This document shows positions 47,838 through 57,246 of a stretch of 64,000 nucleotides of DNA, one piece after another. How positions within the stretch are numbered: position 1 is the first letter of the stretch; each line of letters begins with the position of its first letter. Origin of the DNA: Caballeronia sp. SBC1 (GTDB lineage: Bacteria; Pseudomonadota; Gammaproteobacteria; Burkholderiales; Burkholderiaceae); NCBI RefSeq assembly GCF_011493005.1, contig NZ_CP049159.1, forward strand, positions 558,001 to 622,000, written 5' to 3'. Made by a program: the position numbers and the translations under genes. The notes beneath the pieces were generated by a model that saw nothing but the letters and a program-made list of their open reading frames with translations, searched no databases and was not told the DNA's origin.

Positions 47838-48833
47838 ATGCCAAAAGTGGTCGTAGTGACGGGGGCGAGCGCAGGTGTCGGTCGTGCCACGGTGGAAGAG
47901 TTTGCACGGCGGGGATATGACGTAGCGTTGCTGGCGCGGGATCCTGATCGACTTGAGCACGCGGCTTCGGATCTCGAATCGCGGTACGGGGTCCGCGCAC
48001 TTGCGATTCCTACTGACGTCGCGGATGCCCTTGCAGTGGACACTGCCGCCACGCGAGTCGAACAGGAATTGGGACCAATCGATGTGTGGGTCAATGTCGC
48101 CATGGCCACTGTGTTTGCGCCGGTTTCAAAACTCACTGCGCGAGAGTTCGAGCGCGGCACCAAGGTGACCTATCTCGGCCAAGTGCACGGAACCATGTCG
48201 GCGCTGTCGCGCATGCGGGTTCGAAACCGTGGGACGATCGTTAACGTGGGCTCGGCACTCGGTTATCGATCGGTTCCGCTGCAGTCCATCTACTGCGGCG
48301 CCAAATTTGCGATTCGCGGTTTCACTGACGCTCTGCGCTCCGAAATTATCCATGACAAGCTGAACGTGCACTTGACGATGGTGGATTTGCCGGCAGTGAA
48401 CACCCCTCAATTCGATTGGGCGATGAACAAGATGGGCGTCAAAGCGAAGCCGGTCGCGCCTATTTTCGAGCCCGAGGTTCCGGCTCGGGCCATCTTCTTC
48501 GCCGCCACGCACAAGCGCCGTGAGGTCTGGGTTGGTTTTCCGACTGTGAAGGCCATCCTTGCCAATCGCATCGCGCCGGGTCTGATCGATAAGTACCTGG
48601 CGTCAGCAGGCTACACCGGTCAGCTGACCGATGAGCCTCTGGCGGCGGATGCGCCTGCCAATCTGTTCGAACCGGTGGCGGGCAACTACGGCGCGCATGG
48701 GCGATTTGACAGCGAGTCAAAAGGACGCAGTTGGGAGATGTTCACCGATCGGCACCGTACTGCCTTTTGGGCGGCCGCTGCCTTGGGTTTGATCGGCGGT
48801 GTCCATTTGTTAGCCAAAAAGTACAAAGTCTGA
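47838..48833 (+). CDS. SDR-family oxidoreductase with C-terminal membrane anchor
   Basis: The 331-residue protein has an N-terminal SDR domain: VVVTGASAGVGRATVEEFAR, the NAG equivalent VNVAMATVFAPV, Ser in VNVGSALGYRS, and YCGAKFAIRG as the Tyr-x3-Lys site. A tail of about 90 residues ends in one helix (FWAAAALGLIGGVHLLAKKY). The NNAG motif is replaced by VNVAMA, typical of a subgroup of long SDRs. It is divergent from the GMC operon and shares a palindromic promoter region with it. Confidence 0.9.
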   Translation: MPKVVVVTGASAGVGRATVEEFARRGYDVALLARDPDRLEHAASDLESRYGVRALAIPTDVADALAVDTAATRVEQELGPIDVWVNVAMATVFAPVSKLTAREFERGTKVTYLGQVHGTMSALSRMRVRNRGTIVNVGSALGYRSVPLQSIYCGAKFAIRGFTDALRSEIIHDKLNVHLTMVDLPAVNTPQFDWAMNKMGVKAKPVAPIFEPEVPARAIFFAATHKRREVWVGFPTVKAILANRIAPGLIDKYLASAGYTGQLTDEPLAADAPANLFEPVAGNYGAHGRFDSESKGRSWEMFTDRHRTAFWAAAALGLIGGVHLLAKKYKV

Positions 48834-49059
48834 AACTCGCGATCACGATCCACAGGGGGCAATGAACGAGCGCGCGTTGATCAACTTTCCGATGGCTTCC
48901 TGACGACGCATTCAGGGAGATAGCGGCATTGCTGGGTCAACAGATTTTGGTACGTATAACGAACTGTCATTCGTCACGGTGACATTCACGCATATCGGTT
49001 AGTAATGTTTTGTTTAAGGCTAGTTGTCTTATGGTGTTTCAGATCCGGAAAATTCTGCA

Positions 49060-50847
49060 ATGAGCAAACCGATCGAGGATTACGCCCTGTTGAGCGACGG
49101 CGAAACCGCTGCGTTGGTGAGCCGGGATGGCTCGATTGATTGGCTTTGCTGGCCGCGATTTGACGATGACGCCTGTTTCGCCGCGCTCCTTGGCACGCGG
49201 GAAAACGGCCATTGGTCAATCGCTCCCGTTGCCTCAGTGATCCATCAAAGCCGTCGCTATCAGGAAGATACGCTCGTCGTGGAAACCGATTTTGCGACAG
49301 AGGAAGGCGAGGTCAGGGTCATTGACTTCATGCCGATGCGAACAACGTTCTCGTCGGTCGTGCGGATCGTCGTAGGCTTGCGAGGCAGCGTGACAATGCG
49401 CTCGACACTATGCCTCCGGTTCGACTACGGGGCATTGCCACCTTGGTCCACAGCGGAGGGTGACACTATGGTCGCGAAAGTCGGTCCCGATCTGGTGATC
49501 CTGCGCGCGCCGATGCCACTCGAAGTTAAGTCTCATGCCACCGACACCGAATTTCTTGTCATGCAGGGAAGCCGGTTAGCGTTCGTGATGAGCTACGGGC
49601 CATCTCACCAGCCGCCTCCCGCGGCTATCGATGCCGAGGCCGCGTTAGTGTCGACTCAGGGATTCTGGCGCAAGTGGATCGCTCGCTTCGACAATTCGAA
49701 GACTGACTGGCCGAACGAGGTGAGGCGCTCGTTACTGACGCTCAAGGCATTGATCCATCAATCGAGCGGCGGGTTAATCGCGGCGCCCACGACCTCGTTG
49801 CCCGAAGCGCCGGGCGGCAAGATGAACTGGGACTACCGATACTGTTGGCTTCGCGATGCGAGTTTTACGCTAGGTGCACTGATCAATGCTGGGTTTCTTG
49901 GAGAAGCGCAAGCTTGGCGAGATTGGCTACTGCGCGCCATTGCCGGATCGCCCGAACGCGTCAGGATCATGTATCGCGTTGACGGTGCGCGGCATCTTGC
50001 TGAGTGGACCGTCGATTCGTTGCCGGGATACCGTTATTCTCAGCCGGTGCGTGTTGGCAACGCCGCGTCGACACAGCATCAGATTGATGTCTTCGGAGAA
50101 GTTCTCGATTGCCTCGACCTCGCTCGCCGGGGCGGCGTGCCTGCTTCGACGCAGGAGGCGGCGATTGCGCTAAAGATTGTCGAGCACCTCGAGGCAATGT
50201 GGGACAGCGAAGGCTCCGGCGTCTGGGAGTCTCGCGCCGAACCGCGACAGTACACGTATTCGAAGGTGATGGCCTGGGTCGCGTTCGATCGTTTCATTCG
50301 CCATCATGAAGCGCTCGGTAGCACAAGTACCGTGGATCAGCGCATGCTTGAACGCGTTACGGCATTGCGATCGACGGTGCACGAGCAGGTTTGCCGCGAA
50401 GGCTGGAACGAAGGCTTGGGCAGCTTCACGCAACACTTTGGCGGCCAGGAAATTGACGCAAGCCTGCTCCTGCTGCCTCTCGTTGGCTTTCTGCCGGCTG
50501 ATGAGCCGCGCATGGCGGCGACAATCGCGACGATCCAGCGGGAACTCTCGGATGGCGGTCTAATTCGCCGAACCAAGGCGCGCCAGGACGGTCCGGGCGA
50601 GGGCGCATTTCTCGCATGCTCATGCTGGATGGCTGACTGCCTGATCCTGCAAGGACGCACCGACGAGGCACGGGCGCAATTTGAACGCGTACTTGCTGTC
50701 AGTAATGACCTTGGATTGTTGTCCGAGGAATACAACGTAGCAGGCAAACACCTTGCCGGCAATTTTCCGCAAGCGTTGACCCACCTTGCTATCGTCAACA
50801 CGGCGCTCAACCTCTGTGGTCCGACGCTTAACCGGGGTGGTAGCTGA
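49060..50847 (+). CDS. Glycoside hydrolase family 15 glucoamylase/trehalase-like enzyme
   Basis: The 595-residue protein has the N-terminal GH15-associated domain (IEDYALLSDGETAALVSRDG, SIDWLCWPRFDDDACFAALL) and the (alpha/alpha)6 catalytic domain with MNWDYRYCWLRDASFTLGAL. It continues QIDVFGEVLDCLDLARRGG, RKQ-type and GPGEGAFLACSCWMADCLIL. These are the blocks of bacterial glucoamylase-like and trehalase-like GH15 enzymes acting on alpha-glucosides in the cytoplasm; no signal peptide is seen. It could work with glucan or trehalose stores; glycogen phosphorylase is at 3528. The start with CCGGAAAA upstream is preferred over TTG 49024. Confidence 0.92.
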   Translation: MSKPIEDYALLSDGETAALVSRDGSIDWLCWPRFDDDACFAALLGTRENGHWSIAPVASVIHQSRRYQEDTLVVETDFATEEGEVRVIDFMPMRTTFSSVVRIVVGLRGSVTMRSTLCLRFDYGALPPWSTAEGDTMVAKVGPDLVILRAPMPLEVKSHATDTEFLVMQGSRLAFVMSYGPSHQPPPAAIDAEAALVSTQGFWRKWIARFDNSKTDWPNEVRRSLLTLKALIHQSSGGLIAAPTTSLPEAPGGKMNWDYRYCWLRDASFTLGALINAGFLGEAQAWRDWLLRAIAGSPERVRIMYRVDGARHLAEWTVDSLPGYRYSQPVRVGNAASTQHQIDVFGEVLDCLDLARRGGVPASTQEAAIALKIVEHLEAMWDSEGSGVWESRAEPRQYTYSKVMAWVAFDRFIRHHEALGSTSTVDQRMLERVTALRSTVHEQVCREGWNEGLGSFTQHFGGQEIDASLLLLPLVGFLPADEPRMAATIATIQRELSDGGLIRRTKARQDGPGEGAFLACSCWMADCLILQGRTDEARAQFERVLAVSNDLGLLSEEYNVAGKHLAGNFPQALTHLAIVNTALNLCGPTLNRGGS

Positions 50848-50925
50848 CATTCCCGTGCTCCCCTGGAGTAACGTGTTTCCCGCACGCCATGCTCGAGCCA
50901 AACACCAACAAGTCAGGAGTCTTTC

Positions 50926-51801
50926 ATGACCGATGAAGCATCCAAAGATCCTTCCGCCCCGGCGAGTCCGGACGCGAGCCGTTTGCCACACCTGGCGTCC
51001 TATCCCACGCTGGCCGGGCAGCCTGCGCTCGTGACTGGCGCGAATTCCGGCATTGGCAAAGCGGTCGCGCTTGGACTTGCTCGCGCCGGTGCAGATGTGA
51101 TCGTCAACTACGTAGTCGATCCGCAAGCGGCGGAAGACGTTGCTCACGAGATAGCACGTCTCGGACGGCGTGCGATTACGGTTCAGGCCGATGTCAGCAA
51201 TGAAGAACAAGTGCAGGCAATGTTTGCGCGTGCAATCGACTATTTCGGTACGCTTCACATCGTGGTCAGTAACGCCGGTTTGCAGCGCGACGCGCCGTTC
51301 GACAAAATGACACTGGAGCAGTGGAATACCGTGATTGGCGTGAATCTCACCGGACAGTTTCTTTGCACGCGAGAAGCGGTAAGGGAATTCAAACGGCGGG
51401 GCGTCGATGGCGCAGTATCGGTCGCGGCCGGGAAAATTCTCTGCATGAGCTCCGTGCATCAGGAGATACCTTGGGCGGGTCATGCCAACTACGCTGCATC
51501 CAAGGGTGGTGTCATGCTGCTCATGAAAAGCCTTGCGCAAGAAGTCGCGCCTTACCGCATTCGGGTCAATAGTATCGCCCCGGGGGCGATTCGCACGCCG
51601 ATTAACACCGGAGCCTGGAGTACGCCTGAGGCCTATGCCGAGCTCATGACGCTGGTTCCTTACAAGCGAATTGGGGAACCAGACGACATCGCTCAGGCTG
51701 CAGTTTGGCTTGCGTCAGATGCGGCTGATTACGTGACCGGGGCAACGCTTTTTGTGGACGGTGGGATGACCTTGTACCCAGGGTTTGCGACAGGCGGCTA
51801 A
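50926..51801 (+). CDS. SDR-family oxidoreductase, glucose 1-dehydrogenase-like
   Basis: The 291-residue classical SDR has ALVTGANSGIGKAVALGLAR, ADVSNEEQVQAMFARA, VSNAGLQRDAPF, Ser in ILCMSSVHQEIPW, YAASKGGVMLLMKSLA and RVNSIAPGAIRTPIN, with the FVDGGMTLYPGFATGG ending common to glucose and related sugar dehydrogenases. An extra 25-residue Pro/Ser-rich N-terminus precedes the domain. It lies 78 bases after the GH15 gene on the same strand, so glucose released by GH15 could be its substrate (inference). Confidence 0.92.
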   Translation: MTDEASKDPSAPASPDASRLPHLASYPTLAGQPALVTGANSGIGKAVALGLARAGADVIVNYVVDPQAAEDVAHEIARLGRRAITVQADVSNEEQVQAMFARAIDYFGTLHIVVSNAGLQRDAPFDKMTLEQWNTVIGVNLTGQFLCTREAVREFKRRGVDGAVSVAAGKILCMSSVHQEIPWAGHANYAASKGGVMLLMKSLAQEVAPYRIRVNSIAPGAIRTPINTGAWSTPEAYAELMTLVPYKRIGEPDDIAQAAVWLASDAADYVTGATLFVDGGMTLYPGFATGG

Positions 51802-51838
51802 TGGAGGCAAAAACGGAGGCAAAAAGCGCTTCCGGGTG

Positions 51839-52192
51839 TCAAGAGGCCGGCATCGCCATACGCAGCGCCAAGCTGGCCATGATCCAGATCGTGCCGGCGA
51901 CCATAATCGTCAACAGCAACGCCGAGAACAGGATTAGCTGCAGATCCTCCCGCTTGTGGGCAAAACTGATGTGCAGGAAACAGCGGAAGTGTATGAGGAT
52001 CTGCACCAGCGCGAATACGCCAATAACGATCAGCATCGGCAAGCGCGGTAAGCGAGCCCAGTGCAATAGCGCAAACGGCACCACGGTGAGCAACAACGCC
52101 ATGCCCGCGCCCCAGACATAAGATCGGAACTCCCGGCGTTCCTCCTGCATCGGGTCTGCGCCGTCCACGGCGACGTTGGGTTGTTCGCTCAT
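51839..52192 (-). CDS. cyoD: Cytochrome o ubiquinol oxidase subunit IV
   Basis: The 117-residue protein has three helices: SYVWGAGMALLLTVVPFALL, MLIVIGVFALVQILIHFRCF and LILFSALLLTIMVAGTIWIM, and the HFRCFLHISF loop typical of CyoD. It assists assembly of the cytochrome bo3 complex in the inner membrane. Its start overlaps the cyoC stop by four bases. It is the last gene of the operon: no cyoE (haem O synthase) follows, so haem O must be supplied from elsewhere. Confidence 0.92.
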   Translation of the reverse strand: MSEQPNVAVDGADPMQEERREFRSYVWGAGMALLLTVVPFALLHWARLPRLPMLIVIGVFALVQILIHFRCFLHISFAHKREDLQLILFSALLLTIMVAGTIWIMASLALRMAMPAS

Positions 52193-52812
52193 GTGAGCCC
52201 CGCCAGATAGACCACCGAGAAAATCGCGATCCAGACAATGTCCAGAAAATGCCAGAACAGCGCGAGTCGCATAATGCCGAGCTTCGTCTTGGTATCGAGA
52301 CCGTAGCGGGCGATTTGGCCCACCAAACCGATCAGCCAGATGCAGCCGCCGGTGACGTGCAGGCCGTGCAAGGGCACCAGGTCGAAGAAGGCGGACAGAA
52401 AACCGCTGCGACTGGGTACGCCTCCCTTGGCGAACATGGTACTGAAGTCATGCAGTTCGAAACACAAGAAGGCAATGCCCAGTATCAGGGTCGCCGCTAA
52501 CCATCCGATCAGCCGCGGCGTGCTGTGCTTGTATTTGAGCGCGAGAGACGCCATTCCGAAAGTGAAGCTGCTGGCCAGGAGCAACAGGGTCTCGACGAAG
52601 ATGCTCTTGATGTCGTAGAGCTGGTAGGGCTCTGGGCCGCCGGCGGTGGCATGCACAGAGGTCACATAGGTCGCGAACACCATGCCGAACAAGATGGCAT
52701 CGCTCATGAGAAACACCCAGAAGCCGAACATCAGGCTTTCGGCTGCTTCATGATCCTTGCCGTGCGCGGAACTCAGGTTCAAGCCCGGGTACTTGGCGGC
52801 TTCGCGGCTCAT
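52189..52812 (-). CDS. cyoC: Cytochrome o ubiquinol oxidase subunit III
   Basis: The 207-residue, five-helix protein has FGFWVFLMSDAILFGMVFAT, TLLLLASSFTFGMASLALKY, AATLILGIAFLCFELHDFST, LHGLHVTGGCIWLIGLVGQI and ALFWHFLDIVWIAIFSVVYL. These are the family-III oxidase helices, with the conserved Glu in CFELHDF and WHFLDIVW motifs. It is flanked by four-base ATGA overlaps with cyoB and cyoD, so all subunits are translationally coupled. Confidence 0.95.
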   Translation of the reverse strand: MSREAAKYPGLNLSSAHGKDHEAAESLMFGFWVFLMSDAILFGMVFATYVTSVHATAGGPEPYQLYDIKSIFVETLLLLASSFTFGMASLALKYKHSTPRLIGWLAATLILGIAFLCFELHDFSTMFAKGGVPSRSGFLSAFFDLVPLHGLHVTGGCIWLIGLVGQIARYGLDTKTKLGIMRLALFWHFLDIVWIAIFSVVYLAGLT

Positions 52813-54920
52813 GGCACCACCCCTTCGGTTTCGTGTTGGGCTAATCCGCCATTAGCCGGCGTGCGTTCGTCAGCACGGGATATGGCGGTGGCCACGGTTA
52901 CAGCATCGATCCAGCGATGGTGCTCTTTGCGCACTTCCAACGCACTAACAACGCGCGTGGTATCTCGCGCAAAGCCGCGCCCGATCATCGCGGCCATGGC
53001 GGCCAGGAAAGACAGGATCACCATCCACCAGATATGCCATACCAGGCCAAAGGCGAGGAAGAAACCAATCGCCGCAATGAACGGACCCATGGCGCTGTTC
53101 TTCGGCATCTCAATGTCTTCATACGTCTCGAGCCGCTGATAGGCGCTACGGTTTTCCTTGGCCACGGTGAAGGCATCGCGATCGGCAACTCGTGGAATCA
53201 TCGCGAAATTGTATTCCGGCGGCGGCGCCGAGATCGACCATTCCAGACTGCGCCCGTCCCATGGATCGCCGGCAAACACACGATTCGTGTCGCGCTGCCT
53301 GATCGACACCCATAGCTGCACGACTAGGGCGGTGAGGGCCACAATAATGAGAACGGCACCGAGCAACGCCACCATTTCCAGCGGCACGTAGGCGGGCTCG
53401 GAGTAGGCCACGGTGCGGCGAGGCATACCCATCAGTCCCAGCCCGTAGAGTGGGAAGAACGCAAGCATGAAGCCGACGATCCAGCACAGCGCCGAGATTT
53501 TCCCCCAGCGCTCGTTGAGACGAAAGCCAAATGCCTTGGGAAACCAAAAGTGGTAGGCAGCGATCATCCCGAACAGCACCCCTGGCACTGCCACGTTGTG
53601 GAAATGCGCGACCAGAAACACACTGTTGTGCACTTGGTAGTCGACGCCCGGGTCAGCCAGCAGGATCCCGCTCATACCGCCCAGCACGAACAGCAGCATA
53701 AAGCCGATTGAATAGATCATTGGCACGGTAAAGCGTATCCGACCGCGAAACATCGTCCACATCCAGTCGTAGATTTTGACGCCTGTAGGAATGCCGATGA
53801 GCATCGAGGCGATGCCGAACACCGCGTTGATATTGGCGCTTTGGCCCATCGTGAAAAAATGATGCACCCACACGGTGAATGACAGGATCGCGATAGCCAT
53901 GGTGGCCATCACCAGTGCGCGATAGCCGAATAGCACCTTGCCGGAAAACGTCGAGACGACTTCGGAGTACACGCCAAAAGCCGGCAGTATCAGGATATAG
54001 ACTTCCGGATGGCCAAATAGCCAGAACAGATTGGCGAAGTGCATCATGTTGCCGCCAAGCGCATTGGTGAAATAGTGAAAGCCGAGATAGCGGTCCAACG
54101 CGAGCTGCGCCGTCGCCACGGTCAGTGGCGGCATGGCAAAGATCATCAGGATGCTGGTGCACAATGCCGTCCACGTAAATAGGGGCATGCGCATGAACGT
54201 CATTCCTGGCGCACGCATTTTGTAGATGGTGACGGCGAAATTGATGCCGGTGAAAGTCGAGCCCAGAGAGGCCAGCGAAAGCGACCAGATCCAATAGTCC
54301 GGACCTACGCCCGGACTGAAGGTTGCTTCTGTATACGGGGGGTAGCCAAACCAGCCGCCGGTAGAGAAGGTGCCAATGCACAGCGAAATCATCACCAGCG
54401 CTGCGCCCGCTGCGGTCAGGCCCAGACTGATTGAGTTGAGCACGGGAAAGGCGACTTCGCGCGCGCCGATCTGCAGCGGCATGACGTAGTTGATCACGCC
54501 GGTGAGAAACGGCATCGCCATGAAAAAGATCATGATGGTGCCGTGCGTGCTGAACAGCTGCGCGAAGTGATCCGGCGAGAGAAAGCCGCCGCCGAGGCCG
54601 AATGCCTGCTGGGTACGCATCAGCAAAGCTTCAATCAGCGCACGGGCCAGCATCACGAAAGCCAGCACGACGTACATGATGCCGATCTTTTTGTGGTCTG
54701 GGCTGGTCAGCCAGTCGGACCATAGAACACCCCACTTCCGGTAGCGAGTGATCAATGCAAAGGTAACGATTGCACCTATCGCCACCATCGAGGCGGCTCC
54801 CGTGGCGATGATCCCGTTGATCACATTGGCTTCGCTGGGGTCTTGCAGCATCTGCCAGAACGGCAGGGATTCCAGACTCAGCCGTCCCAGCGGGTGCGCC
54901 AAAACGTAGGGAAGGCTCAC
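52809..54920 (-). CDS. cyoB: Cytochrome o ubiquinol oxidase subunit I
   Basis: The 703-residue catalytic subunit carries about 15 helices. Redox ligands are present: a low-spin haem His in FSTHGTIMIFFMAMP, the CuB His with crosslinked Tyr in FGHPEVYILILPAF (the Glu after Pro is conserved), the HH pair in WVHHFFTMG and the haem His residues in VAHFHNV. GDPWDGRSLEWSISAPPPEY and EMPKNSAMG mark it as a quinol oxidase rather than an aa3 cytochrome oxidase. It reduces oxygen to water with proton pumping. Confidence 0.96.
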   Translation of the reverse strand: MSLPYVLAHPLGRLSLESLPFWQMLQDPSEANVINGIIATGAASMVAIGAIVTFALITRYRKWGVLWSDWLTSPDHKKIGIMYVVLAFVMLARALIEALLMRTQQAFGLGGGFLSPDHFAQLFSTHGTIMIFFMAMPFLTGVINYVMPLQIGAREVAFPVLNSISLGLTAAGAALVMISLCIGTFSTGGWFGYPPYTEATFSPGVGPDYWIWSLSLASLGSTFTGINFAVTIYKMRAPGMTFMRMPLFTWTALCTSILMIFAMPPLTVATAQLALDRYLGFHYFTNALGGNMMHFANLFWLFGHPEVYILILPAFGVYSEVVSTFSGKVLFGYRALVMATMAIAILSFTVWVHHFFTMGQSANINAVFGIASMLIGIPTGVKIYDWMWTMFRGRIRFTVPMIYSIGFMLLFVLGGMSGILLADPGVDYQVHNSVFLVAHFHNVAVPGVLFGMIAAYHFWFPKAFGFRLNERWGKISALCWIVGFMLAFFPLYGLGLMGMPRRTVAYSEPAYVPLEMVALLGAVLIIVALTALVVQLWVSIRQRDTNRVFAGDPWDGRSLEWSISAPPPEYNFAMIPRVADRDAFTVAKENRSAYQRLETYEDIEMPKNSAMGPFIAAIGFFLAFGLVWHIWWMVILSFLAAMAAMIGRGFARDTTRVVSALEVRKEHHRWIDAVTVATAISRADERTPANGGLAQHETEGVVP

Positions 54921-55906
54921 GGCTTTTGCTCCGCAGAGAGTGATGTCGCGTTTTCAACGACGTTCACTACTGTCGATGTTGCGGCATGTCCGGTGGTTTG
55001 AGGATCGGCCACGGTACCGTTCATGGTCGCCATGACGACGTTGGAAAAAATGTCGGATGTAGCGTGGTTGAAATAAATACCGCCATCGCTGGCTCGACTT
55101 TGGCCCAGCGCGGCCGTGAGCTGTGCGCGGGTCGTGCGTTCCGATATCAGCTTTAGCGTGCTTGCATCCAGTGGCACACCGCGAGCCCGAGTTTGTTTAA
55201 CCCAGTCGTTAAACGCGTCAGGTGTCATTGCCACGGCGGTGAACCGCTGCTGGTGAAAGCCATCACCGTTGTACATGGTGTTTTCGCCCATGAAGCGCCC
55301 GGGTTTGTCCGCCTGCAAGTGCAACTGTGTGACCATGCCGCCCATGGCGTAAATCTGGCTGCCCAGCGCTGGTATCTGCAGCGATTGCATCACCGTGGCG
55401 GACGTTAGCTGCATTGCCACGGGCTGACCTGCGGGCAGTGGCAACACACCAATGCTGGCTACACCCTGGTCGGGATAGATGAACAGCCATTTCCAGTCGT
55501 AACCGATCACCAGCACGCGCAGTGCCGGTGTGCCCGAGGCCAGAGGTTTGTACGGATCGAGCGCGTGCGTGCTACGCCAGACAAGCGCGGCCAAGAGCGC
55601 CACGATCACCGCAGGGCCGCTCCACGCAGCGACTTCCAGAGTTCTGGAAAACGCCCATTTAGGCGTGTAGCGTGAGGATTTCGCCCCATACCGGTAGCGC
55701 CAGGCGAACCATGGGATGAGAACAAAGATCGGCAACGCAACGAAGATCGCCAGCAACGCCACCATCTCAAGAAAGTGCGTACGCTGTATCGATGCCACGG
55801 GGCCCTGTGGATTGAGAAAGCTGAGATGGGTGTCATCAGTGCAAGAGCTGAGTGTGAACGCCGCGGCGCAAAGAAAAGCGCAGCGGGCAACGGCCTTGAC
55901 CTTCAC
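54917..55906 (-). CDS. cyoA: Cytochrome o ubiquinol oxidase subunit II
   Basis: The 329-residue subunit is a lipoprotein (CAAAFTLSSC lipobox). It has two helices (VALLAIFVALPIFVLIPWFA and VAAWSGPAVIVALLAALVW) and a periplasmic cupredoxin-like domain (LRVLVIGYDWKWLFIYPDQG, NTMYNGDGFHQQRFTAVAMT). It has no CuA Cys/His cluster, as expected of a quinol oxidase. The start is set at GTG 55906, just before VKAVARCAFLC; no clear Shine-Dalgarno is seen, and the frame stays open to 56239, so the start is uncertain. It is the first gene of cyoABCD. Confidence 0.88.
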   Translation of the reverse strand: MKVKAVARCAFLCAAAFTLSSCTDDTHLSFLNPQGPVASIQRTHFLEMVALLAIFVALPIFVLIPWFAWRYRYGAKSSRYTPKWAFSRTLEVAAWSGPAVIVALLAALVWRSTHALDPYKPLASGTPALRVLVIGYDWKWLFIYPDQGVASIGVLPLPAGQPVAMQLTSATVMQSLQIPALGSQIYAMGGMVTQLHLQADKPGRFMGENTMYNGDGFHQQRFTAVAMTPDAFNDWVKQTRARGVPLDASTLKLISERTTRAQLTAALGQSRASDGGIYFNHATSDIFSNVVMATMNGTVADPQTTGHAATSTVVNVVENATSLSAEQKP

Positions 55907-56525
55907 GAATAGCGCCGCTGCGGCACGGAGATGAGCATCGGTCGATGGCTCACTCGCACATTCCGGCTTCACTTGATGCACAAGACCACGATGTCCGTTG
56001 CCGATGTTCACGATATCGCTGTCCGAGTATCCTGGCTTTCTTCCGCGCCAGCAGTATGGTGCCGGTACCTTGGCAGACAGTACAGTCAGCCAACGCCCAA
56101 GCCCAGCCGATTGAATTGCTTCTTGAAAATTGCGTTTTCCGCCTGTTGTTAGATCAGCCAGATCGTATGTGTTCGATCGTGATGAAGATATCCTGACCGA
56201 CGCTGAAGCAAACGACCACGCCTTCGGAGCTTGCAGCACGAAGAGAGGTTTGATGCCGCCGACTTATCGCCTGTGCAGCGATAGCTTTTAGCATTTAGTG
56301 TACCCGGCACTGAATATTCGGGTTTCGGCATGCAACGCGGTTGCCTGTACCACCATCACCCGATTGTGCTGATCGCGCGGTAAGCGCCATGTGCGACACG
56401 GGCAGCAGGCAATCTAAATGTGTAACGCATTACTACCAGCCGACAGGACCGAAACTTGCCATATGGTTTGACAGACGGCCAACTCATATTCTTTGGATTC
56501 AGATTCCAAATATCAGGACGAAATC
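55907..56525. other. 619-base region upstream of cyoA
   Basis: It must contain the cyo promoter. On the minus strand one frame across about 55949-56110 contains DCTVCQGTGTI, a CxxC-GxG pattern like a DnaJ-type zinc finger half, but it has no good start. No gene is supported and no FNR or ArcA-like box was found. Confidence 0.3.
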
Positions 56526-56975
56526 ATGAAGTCCATTCTCTCCAGCTTACTATTGTTTGCCGTTACGTCGGCGCATGCGGCTACGTTGTTAGGCGTGAAT
56601 CTGGCGATACCTGTTTCCCAACTACCGAGTTGTGATTCAAGCACCCCGCCGTGTTTGCACGCTATCGCACCTGACGTATACACGCTCCAAACGCAAAACC
56701 GACCGCCCTGGGCTCGTGGGGTGATTACCATTACGACAGTCAAAGGGCGTATTGCACAAGTCTTTATCGAATCTAAAACGTCAGTTCACCTGCCCGTCAA
56801 CGGTCCGCTTAGCGACAGGGTAAAGATCCACACAGTAAATCATTGGGTTTACTGGGACGGAGCCACGGCGACCTATGTCCCCAAGATGCCTAGGGAACGG
56901 ACCAGCGACATTTCAATAGCGGTCATACCCCCGCCGGCAACTATCGTCGGTCTCCCCGAATCACCAGCGCAGTGA
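56526..56975 (+). CDS. Secreted protein of unknown function
   Basis: The 149-residue product has a signal peptide (SILSSLLLFAVTSAHA) and a compact mature domain with one pair of Cys in LPSCDSSTPPCLH, likely a disulphide. It continues GVITITTVKGRIAQVFIESK and RVKIHTVNHWVYWDGATATY. No named family is recognised. AGGA lies at RBS distance from ATG 56526, while the earlier codon at 56493 would put a charged stretch before the signal peptide. It lies in the stress-gene neighbourhood beside yfdX. Confidence 0.7.
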   Translation: MKSILSSLLLFAVTSAHAATLLGVNLAIPVSQLPSCDSSTPPCLHAIAPDVYTLQTQNRPPWARGVITITTVKGRIAQVFIESKTSVHLPVNGPLSDRVKIHTVNHWVYWDGATATYVPKMPRERTSDISIAVIPPPATIVGLPESPAQ

Positions 56976-57246
56976 CCATGGGACTATTCGGCTCTGGAGC
57001 CGTGCGTCAACGTAGGCGACACATCAATCGCGGAGGTGAATCATGGATTCTCGATGCGAGCGAAAGTGCTGACGATGACGTCTCGCTACTTTTGTGAAGC
57101 AACATGGCACGATCGTCAACCACCGGATAGGCCCGAGCTCTCCTTCTATTTGAGCGTAACAACATGGGTTGCTCGCGACGACGGTGACGTGTTTTTCAGG
57201 CTGCGGCTGCCTGTCCGGCCCTCGGCAGGCACCGTTCAATTCCACT

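Noticed and set aside
55949..56110. DCTVCQGTGTI on the minus strand as a zinc-finger protein
   Set aside because: It has no start codon with an RBS, only one half of a DnaJ-type motif, and lies in a promoter region.
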